Of a stretch of 64,000 nucleotides of DNA, positions 57,110 through 64,000 are shown piece by piece. The position numbers and the translations under genes were made by a program. The notes below the pieces were generated by a model, which saw only the letters and a list, made by a program, of their open reading frames with translations, was not told the DNA's origin and made no database searches. Position 1 is the stretch's first letter. Each line of letters opens with the position of its first letter. The stretch comes from Zingiber officinale (lineage: Eukaryota; Streptophyta; Magnoliopsida; Zingiberales; Zingiberaceae), in contig NC_055989.1 in NCBI RefSeq assembly GCF_018446385.1, positions 138,225,004-138,289,003 on the forward strand. The letters are read 5' to 3'.

Positions 57110-57841
57110 CTGCTTCCGGAGCATATGGTTCGTCTTCTTCAAGTGCTCCAGCTCTTCCTCCAACCGCCTCACGTACGCCTGAACACAACACGATCAGCCA
57201 CCAAAACCACAAGCTAACTTGTAAGATTTACTCGGCAGACGAAATTATTAGGAAAAAAGACAACTCACTTGCTTTCTCGCCCTGGACCGTGCCGCCGACT
57301 CTCGATTCTTTAGCATCCTCTTCTGCTTCCTCTCGTCCATGCACCGCTTCCCCACAGCCTTTGGCGCCTCGCTGGTGGCGCTCGACTCCATGAAGGAGTG
57401 ATCCATCGCTTGCGGCGCTGCCTGCATAAGAAGCTGCTGGGCCTCGGCCAGCCCCGCCGAATCCAGAAGGCCCGCGCTGAGCATCGCCAAATTGTGCTGC
57501 TGCTGCTGGTTGGCGTGCAATTGGTACTGGAGCCACTGCTCCTGCTGCTGCTGCTGCCTCTGCACCACCTCCACCGGATCCACGCCCAAAAGCTTCGACG
57601 ACGACGCCGCCGGGGCATTAAGGTTGATTCCGCCGGACCGGATCAGGAATTCGTCCAGCGCAGCCGATTCCCCGAATTCATGCACGATCATCTGCTGATC
57701 CGGCAGGTCCGACCATTTTCTCCTGTGCAGCATCGGCTGGCCGCCGGCTGCGCCCATCACCGACGTTAGGAGCTCATCTATGTTCATGTTGTGGTGCTCC
57801 GGCAGCGCTCCTTGGCCTCTGTCGGACGAAACCAACCCCAT
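57110..57841 (-). CDS. Group A (ABF/ABI5-like) bZIP transcription factor gene, 3' end unresolved
   Basis: Exon 1 (57841-57269) begins with ATG, codons MGLVSSDRG. The GTG-initiated extension upstream is preceded by an in-frame stop. It holds MNIDELLTSVM and ALDEFLIRSGGINL, the conserved phosphorylation-type motifs of ABA-responsive bZIPs. A Gln-rich stretch (QRQQQQQEQ) and the basic region KQKRMLKNRESAARSRARKQ (N-x7-R) follow. A GTGAGT donor follows directly. Exon 2 (57178-57110) encodes AYVRRLEEELEHLKKTNHML, the first heptads of the zipper, in phase 0, then a GT donor. No convincing last exon is seen: the remaining 350 bp run through a poly-T tract into LTR-like DNA, so the gene may be truncated. 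Group A bZIPs bind ABRE (ACGTG) promoters in the nucleus. Confidence 0.85.
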
Positions 57842-58250
57842 CCGTCGCCAAAACTCACAAGAATCTGAAACCACTAATCACTCATCATGATCGCACAGCT
57901 ATTGGAATTCTCTCTAAAACAAAATATCAATGATGATAATAATAATAATTAATAATAACAACAACAAAAAAAACAAATATCTCTCTATGTTGCTAAAAGG
58001 AGATCGCACCGGGCGGCGGGGGAATCGGGCGGTGGGCTTTTGCGTGCGGTGCAAAAGTGAACACCTAAATTAAAAGAAAAAAGAACGAAGAAGAAGAAGA
58101 AGAAATTAGAAAATATCGCAACGAACTGCAGATGCAGATTTGTAGAGGAGAGAGGAAAGGAGTCAACGAGTGGGGCGATCATTGTGGTAGCGCGGGCGTT
58201 GCGTTATCGCTCCAACCTTCAACACAAGCTTTTAAACTATATCGTCACCA
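57842..58250 (-). promoter_or_regulatory. Upstream region of the bZIP gene, possible 5' UTR intron
   Basis: On the minus strand a GC-rich leader (58200-58010) contains a donor-like CCCG|GTGCGATC. An acceptor-like GGTTTCAG lies about 20 bp before the ATG, consistent with a spliced 5' UTR. (GAA)n and poly-A tracts are present. No convincing TATA box was fixed. Confidence 0.35.
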
Positions 58251-59110
58251 ATCAAAAACAAAAAACAAAAAACAAAATATCTATCATAATTTCTAACATT
58301 TTGATTGTGTACAAAGTCAACTGCCTTTTAATTAGGCTCTAATTTTAGGGTTTCGGTTCTTCTGCTAAATGTATTCAAAATCGTGGGATAATTGATCCAT
58401 CTTTTGCTAAACTAAGCTGCAGCTTGTTGGGATTATGAAAGCTTAATGGCCGCCGTTTTTATTGTTTTTAGTAAATGCAGCATTCAATTGAAGGATTCTG
58501 ATTGATTGAATTTTGACGGATTCAATTACAGAAACCAGAATTCAGGAGCCTGACCGGCTCAAACATTTTGCTGCCCTAGTTATTATTTACGTACTTTCTT
58601 TGTAGATTTTAGATTAATAATTTTTTATAATTAATTGCGCAGGAATGAAAAAATGCTTAGAAAGAATTAACGAGTCTAAATTAAATATTATTATTGCTTT
58701 ATTTTAAAATGTGATTATGCATGGGGATTAAGTAATATAACTAACAGGATGAGGGAATTAATCAATGAATGATAAGATTAGCACATATAAGGGGGAGGGA
58801 AGGGTAATCTATTTTTATAGTATCACCACTAAATAATACAATAATGATAATATTTTATGATCAAATATTTATCATAATCATTATCCATAGATAATAGATT
58901 TGTCTTCAAAAATGCTTATAGTGATAATTACATGCTTTTCATTGTGGTTAAATCCTCATCTTAGCAATTGATCTCTTATCTATAATTAATTACTATTTTT
59001 ATTTATGCCGCTAAACTATATCATTTGGTTAATACATGGAGTATACGTTTGAATGGTTGAGTGATTATTTGGCTTCGATGTTGACTTATTACCTCAAGTG
59101 TCAAGATTGA
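58251..59110. other. AT-rich intergenic DNA
   Basis: Upstream of the bZIP gene. No repeat, promoter or frame is seen that I can support. Confidence 0.5.
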
Positions 59111-59115
59111 TGGCA

Positions 59116-59272
59116 GTGACGGATCCATACAAAAAAAGGAAGAGGGTGCTCAAAGAAGGGAGCTGGAGCTTGCCTTCTTTCTCGTTACCTCTCAGACTGC
59201 AACATACTGGTGGAATTTTTTAGGAGCAAGGAGATGCTCAAGCACACCCTCGCTCCCCCCTAGATCTGCCAC
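59116..59272. mobile_element. Short fold-back repeat (MITE-like)
   Basis: The ends GTGACGGATCCA and (reverse complement of the right end) GTGGCAGATCTA match at 9 of 12 positions. Inner halves AGAGGGTGCTC and GAGCACACCCT-like are also inverted. It is a non-coding 157 bp element. Confidence 0.5.
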
Positions 59273-59414
59273 TTATTGATAGTAACCATCCAACAAGTGA
59301 TTATGCAAGTGCTTCCCTATGATATTAATTATTTCGCAAGTTAGATCATTGTATAAAGTTAACTTATATAAGAGCTTGTAGGTATTGAATTGATCATTTT
59401 TTTTAGATATTGAA

Positions 59415-59537
59415 TTGACTCTCCTCGAGATTGTACAGTGGTTGAGGCATGGAATATTGCCACATTAGGTCATGGGGTTAAACTTGGGGCATTTTAGCAT
59501 GTCTTCCTCTATGCCTTGACCACTGCACCAATGACTA
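59415..59537. repeat. tRNA-like inverted repeat
   Basis: GTACAGTGGTTGAGGCATGG (A-box-like) and GGGGTTAAACTTGG (B-box-like) are followed by the inverted CTATGCCTTGACCACTGCACC. The arrangement suggests two opposed SINE or tRNA-derived heads. It is not a functional tRNA gene. Confidence 0.4.
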
Positions 59538-59540
59538 ATA

Positions 59541-60089
59541 TGTTGGTGTGAGAAGCATCCGATGATCAATCCAAGTTTTGATAATGACAAAGGGATTCAA
59601 AGTTAAGGTTAATTATTATCTAACATATGTGAATGAGTTTGCAAGAAAGTCCTAACTGCGGTTAGGCAGGTAGAAAATCCTAAGGAGCGACAACCTTAGG
59701 TCCTAGGGGGTGGTAACCCTAGGTGGAGGAAAACCCTAAGGGGCGACAACCTTAGGTCCTAGGGGGTGGTAACCCTAGGTGGTGGAAATCCTAAGGGAGG
59801 GTAACCTTAGGTCCTAGGGGGAAGTAACCCTAGGAGGTGAAAAATCCTAAGGGGTGGTAACCCTAGGCAGAAAGTCCAGTCGGTCTGGGAGACCGGACTG
59901 ACATCATGTATGCTCTCCTGAGTGGAGAAGGTGAGGACACGTTCCTCGTGGAGGGAACAGTAGGCGTCAGTTCGACCTAGGGTTTTCGGTTGGAAATTCG
60001 AAGTCAGAACCGGATAGTCCAGTGACTGTCATACATTTATTTTATGTTATTATTATGTGCTAACTTTGTTTTGTAGGGTATGTTGTTAT
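59541..60089 (+). mobile_element. LTR fragment, plus strand, cut by a later insertion
   Basis: Starts TGTTGGTGTGAGAAGC and includes 'ccctaggtggaggaaaaccctaagg' repeats and a tail GTGCTAACTTTGTTTTGTAGGG similar to 9470-9495. It is interrupted by the minus-strand LTR that begins at about 60090. Confidence 0.6.
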
Positions 60090-61263
60090 TGTAAGACCGT
60101 TGGATTCGATAGAGGGGGGGGGTGAATATCGATTCGATAAAGATGAGTATAAACGCAGCGGAAAACTAAAATAGACACAGGTGTTTTTTACTTCGTTCGG
60201 AGCCTGTGACGACTCCTACTCGAAGGCCCGTGGTCCTTGACCACTTTCGTTGGGCAATCACTATCAATTCGAATATTACAGAGTTAAGTACAAGAATTGA
60301 CAGATAAAGAAAATACCGACAATAGAATTAAAACAAAACCAGCACTGAGTCGGAGAGTTTTTTCGTGGCGTCGCAAGAGCATAGAGCAGCAGATCTTGGA
60401 TTCTAAGTTCTTGTTGAAGCTCTACCCTTGCCCCTTCTTTTATATGAAGCTCAGGGCGCCCCGGATCCCTTCCAGGCGCCCTGGTGAGACGTGGCAGGTC
60501 CAACCAGTGAGCTCCACGTGGCGACGCACAATCGGGATAAAACTTGCCTCCTGGGCGCCCGGATCCCTTCCGGGCGCCCGGACCTCCGGGCGCCCGGACC
60601 TCCGGGCGCCCGGACCTCCGGGCGCCCGGATCCCCTCCGGGCGCCCGGACCCCTCTTCTCCAGAAAGTCCTTCTCCTGCAAGAAAAGGTTAGTCCGAGGC
60701 AAATGTACCCTGCAGCAAAGATTGTTAGCACAGTTTTATATATAAGCAAAGTATGACTTAGATTCCGTCTTTCCGAGACCGGAATCTAGTCACGATCTCG
60801 ACTTAGATATCCGAAATGGATCTAAGCCGGATCGACGCCTAATGTTCCCTTCCCGGGAACGCGTCCTCGCAGTCACTCCCCTCCAGTGACTTACCTTACT
60901 TACCTGCCAGACGTCCGGTCAGCCCTTCGACCCGTCTGGACTTCTCCTCACCTACCTGCCAGACAACCGGTCATCCCGTCGACCTAGCTGGACTTCTCGC
61001 CAAGCGTCCGGTCAGCCCGTCGACCCGCTTGGACTTCTCGCCAGCTATCCGGTCAGCCCGTCGACCTAGCTGGACTTCTCGCCAAGCGTCCGGTCAGCCC
61101 GTCGACCCGCTTGGACTTCTCGCCAGACATCTGGTCAGCCCGTCGACCTGTCTGGACTTTTCCTGCACACTCGATCAGAGTGTTAGACAACAACAAGCTA
61201 ACTTAACCTGATTTGTCATTCATCAAAACCTGGGTTAAATCGTTAGTGCAACCCGCACCAACA
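60090..61263 (-). mobile_element. 3' LTR of a minus-strand LTR retrotransposon
   Basis: On the minus strand it runs from TGTTGGTGCGGGTTGCAC (61263) to CCAACGGTCTTACA (60090). The polypurine tract is just outside (complement of ATCTCCCCCTTTTTGATG at 61264-61281). It contains the GC-rich CCGGGCGCCCGGACC array (60455-60660), a G-run at 60112-60122, and four 'gcccgtcgacc..cttggacttctcgcc' units (60900-61160). Confidence 0.75.
60455..60660. repeat. GC-rich GGGCGCCCGGACCTCC array
   Basis: About ten units of roughly 18 bp, each centred on the palindrome CCGGGCGCCCGG, in an otherwise AT-rich element. Frames on both strands (RAPGGPGARR-type) are artefacts. Confidence 0.9.
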
Positions 61264-61720
61264 ATCTCCCCCTTTTTGATGGAATGACAACCTGGTTAAG
61301 TTAGTGTAAACATATGCATAAAACAACATGCATTTAATGTGGTTTTTAAGTTAGTTTGTATTTTCAGTTTGGTTCAGCTAACTTAACCACCTAACTCTCC
61401 CCCTTTGGCATTCATCAAAAATAAGCATGGATTAACTAAGCATAGACTTTAAACAAAAAACATGTCAAGATAATCTGGGGAAGTTTAAACTTTTGAAACT
61501 TGTTTAAAGCGTTAGCTTTTAGAAAAATAGCCAAGTTTAGACAAAATCTCACATACAAGTTTCAATTTTGAAATGCTTTTCAAATAAGTTTTCAAAAATT
61601 CCAAAACTGAGTTTGAAAAGGATTAAAAGATTTAATTTGTAAACTTAAGTTTTTGAAAAATCTAATTTCCACAATTTTCAACACTAAGTTTTTGCAAGTT
61701 AAATTTTCAAAGTAAGTTTC
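61264..61720 (-). other. Internal remnant of the minus-strand LTR element
   Basis: Non-coding DNA following the polypurine tract, with CTCTCCCCCTTTGGCATTC at 61395. It is cut by a second element inserted at 61721. Confidence 0.6.
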
Positions 61721-63232
61721 TGTTAGGACCAAAAGTAGCTAGAGGGGGGGTGAATAGCTCGTCGCTTGCTCGGTGTGCTTCGTTGCTTGTTTCTTGAAGG
61801 ATATGCAGCGGAAATACAAAGAAACAATCACACAACGCTAACACGGTTGGTTTACTTGGTATCCACCTCACAAGAGGTGACTAGTCCAAGGATCCACACC
61901 TACGCACACACCCTCCACTAAAGAAACTCTCCTTTATGGTAACTACCAAGGGCGGAGAAGCCCTACAAGACTTAATACAAGAAGAGGAAAGGGTAGTAAA
62001 GAAATACAAGCTTACAATGAAAGCACAAACCCTAACCCTAGTTTCTTCTTCTTGCTTTAATCCGCCTCTTGACTTGGGAGAGCCTCCAAGAACCTTCAAG
62101 AACTGGCGATCTCGAGCTTGAGAAGAGTTGTGGAGGAGCTGGTGAAGATCTGAGTTGAATCGGTGAAGTTCTGCCGAAGGAAATGAACGCCTGCGGCTTA
62201 AATCGACGCTAACGGTCGAATCCCGATCGATTGGAATGCTCCCAATCGATCGGGGAGGCTTTGGATCGATCCACGGATCGATCCAGAGCGCCTCTGTGCT
62301 CTGGAAAAACTTCTGGATCGATCCACGGATCGATCCAGCGCTTATCGCGCGAAGTAGCAGCGTCCCAATCGATCCACTGATCGATTGGGACCTCTGGATC
62401 GATCCACGGATCGATCCAAAGGGGTTCTGTTCGCGGGGACTCACCGGATCGATCGGTGGATCGATTCAAACCTGCTGAATCGATCCACGGATCGATTCAA
62501 ACCTGCTGGATCGATCCACGGATCGATTCAAACCTGCTGGATCAATCCATGGATCAATCCAAACCTGCTGGATCAATCCACGGATCAATCCAAACCTGCT
62601 GGATCAATCCACGGATCAATCCAAACCTGGTTTTTGCCCAAAACCACGCCCAAAGCCCCCTAAACCAACATCTAGTCAATCATGACTTGTTGGTACATAA
62701 GACCTAGCATCCGGTCACCCTTGACTATGCTAGGACTCTCTCACCAAGTGTCTGGTCAATCCCTTTGACCCACTTGGACTTTTCTCTTCTTGCCAAGTAT
62801 CCGGTCAATCCCTCTGACCTACTTGGACTTTTCTTCCACGTGCCAAGTATCCGGTCAATCCCTATGACCTACTTGGACTCTCACCAGATGTCTGGTCAAC
62901 CTTGACCCATCTGGATTTCTCATGCCTGGCTTCACTCACCAGGACTTTCCCAATTGCCTAGCTTCACTCACTAGGTCTTTCACCTGGCTTCACTCACCAG
63001 GATTTTTCTCGTGCCTAGCTTCACTCACTAGGTCTTTCACCTGGCTTCACTCACCAGGATTTTTCTCCTGCCTAGCTTCACTCACTAGGTCTTTCACCTG
63101 GTCAAGTATCCGGTCATCCTTGACCTACTTGACTCTTCTTCAATCCCTTGCATTGTCAAACATCGAAATCCAAACCAAGACTCAAGCTTGGTCAACTAGG
63201 TCAACCTTGACCTGAGGAATGTTGCACCAACA
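61721..63232 (-). mobile_element. 3' LTR of a second, nested minus-strand element (relative of the gag-only element)
   Basis: On the minus strand it runs from TGTTGGTGCAAC (63232) to GGTCCTAACA (61721). In order it has 'gtgagtgaagccagg' units, 'gtccaagtaggtcaa' units, the TGGATCGATCCA array (62230-62625) and the leader-tail seen in the LTRs at 26275 and 31951, to which it is clearly related. The polypurine tract complement lies at 63233-63250. The element continues beyond the window. Confidence 0.85.
62230..62625. repeat. TGGATCGATCCACGGATCGATCCA array
   Basis: About a dozen inverted pairs. The right half degenerates into TGGATCAATCCACGGATCAATCC, where C-to-T type changes have removed the perfect palindrome. 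Confidence 0.85.
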
Positions 63233-63250
63233 ATCTCCCCCTTTTTGATG

Positions 63251-64000
63251 TTTGACAATACCACAATAACACTTACAATCCCACATGTAAGTTAGACTAA
63301 TCCCATAGCCTCATTCTTCATGCCACTAGGTAATGAAAGCAGAAATTAAGCTCTTCATTCTCCCCCTAAGAGGGCAAACTCCCTCTTAGGTAATGAAAGC
63401 CTAACTTACTCCCTTTCACAAGTCCTTTCATTCTCCCCCTATTGGCACACATCAACCCAGCCTTGAGCACACATCAACCCATGTCTCAATATTGGGCACA
63501 CATCAACAAATCCATTTTTGAAAGACTCTCCCCCTGAAGAGTTGCTCATCGTAATCACAACTTCACTTATTGTGATCAACACGATAATGAAGGTCTCATA
63601 CTCTTCATTTTCCCTACATTCTCCCTCAATGTAGACAAAGGCCCAACCTTGAGCCTTTTTCAATCACTCGAAAAACCACTTGAAAATATGAGGATATCCA
63701 CTCCCCATTTCAAGTTCAAATGCTCATTCATGAGCATTTTCTCTACAGAAGGTTAACCGCCTTCCAAGGTTCATGAAAAATAATTTTCATGTCTTTAAAG
63801 AGTCCCTCCCCCTAAAGACATGGTGGTAACTTCTGTCATTGCACCAACAATGACTTGGAATCCCTAAAACTTTAGGAAACCCAATTTTAGAAGTTTTGAG
63901 GTTCAAATATTCAAAATTTGAAACAAACCTCAACCTAAACTTCAACTTAGCCTTCCTTAACCAATCCATCCTTGTTTTCCACACGAAAACACCCTTTTTA
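63251..64000 (-). mobile_element. Internal region of the nested element, running off the window
   Basis: Matches, reversed, the non-coding post-gag region 31130-31930 of the gag-only element, including the IPSHCWCNDRSYH-type frame and GGGGGAG blocks. No pol is seen up to the window edge. The rest of the element, including any gag, lies outside. Confidence 0.8.

Noticed and set aside
57398..57769. Plus-strand frame opposite the bZIP exon
   Set aside because: It is a shadow of the Gln-rich minus-strand exon, reading CTG repeats as Leu or Cys.
60276..60756. Open frames on both strands rich in Arg, Pro, Gly and Ala
   Set aside because: They arise from the GGGCGCCCGG repeat within an LTR, where stops are avoided by composition.

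Overview
This 64 kb window looks like nuclear DNA from a plant. It is AT-rich, has GT-AG introns, and is packed with nested plant transposable elements. The LTR families carry modules such as 'gaagtcctggtgagtgaagccaggcag'-type tracts and GATCGATC palindromes. These, together with badnavirus-type endogenous pararetroviral DNA and monocot-like coding fragments, suggest a monocot, perhaps Zingiberales (ginger-like). The taxon is inference from memory of repeat style, not proof. I see no prokaryotic genes, rRNA, functional tRNA gene or CRISPR array.

Layout. 1-1.45 kb: AT-rich, with a palindromic 'TTGCAACGAA' repeat. 1.5-4.16 kb: rearranged endogenous badnavirus-like pararetrovirus in two opposite-facing pieces. 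4.16-7.06 kb: a fold-back element, then a 2.4 kb solo LTR. 7.1-7.6 kb: a possible orphan promoter and 5' exon. 8.4-11.7 kb: a SIRE-like LTR with a polypurine tract on one side and a primer-binding site on the other, plus a Harbinger-like MITE. 12.7-17.3 kb: decayed minus-strand Copia with two SINE insertions nearby. 17.97-18.4 kb: a hAT MITE. 18.5-23 kb: arrays of a GTAGCAGCTAC palindrome flanking fragments of starch synthase III and cytokinin dehydrogenase. 23.4-33.6 kb: a MULE transposase gene split by a solo LTR and by a complete 7.05 kb gag-only LTR retrotransposon. 33.7-41.5 kb: two LTR-like blocks, the second split by a 4.13 kb CACTA transposon. 43.8-56.7 kb: serial decayed LTR-gag units, minisatellites and a long inverted-repeat element between (TA)n tracts. 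56.9-58.2 kb: a group A bZIP gene. 59.5-64 kb: nested LTR elements, the last running off the window.

The most notable object is the CACTA element at 36753-40885. It has 30 bp perfect terminal inverted repeats and a TCT target duplication. It contains what looks like exon 1 of a WAV3-type RING E3 ligase followed by three exons of organellar (bacterial-type) glycyl-tRNA synthetase. Splice phases join these, with a fifth exon, into one uninterrupted chimeric reading frame of 218 codons. Other points of interest are the gag-only element with an intact 597-codon gag, and a SINE family whose copies carry 14-19 bp target duplications. In addition, several otherwise dissimilar LTR families each hold an array of short self-complementary repeats of different sequence.

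The only ordinary host gene I can support is the bZIP gene, and its 3' end is uncertain. Everything else is transposable elements, viral relics, captured gene pieces or AT-rich spacer. All identifications were made by reading translations by eye, without database searches.
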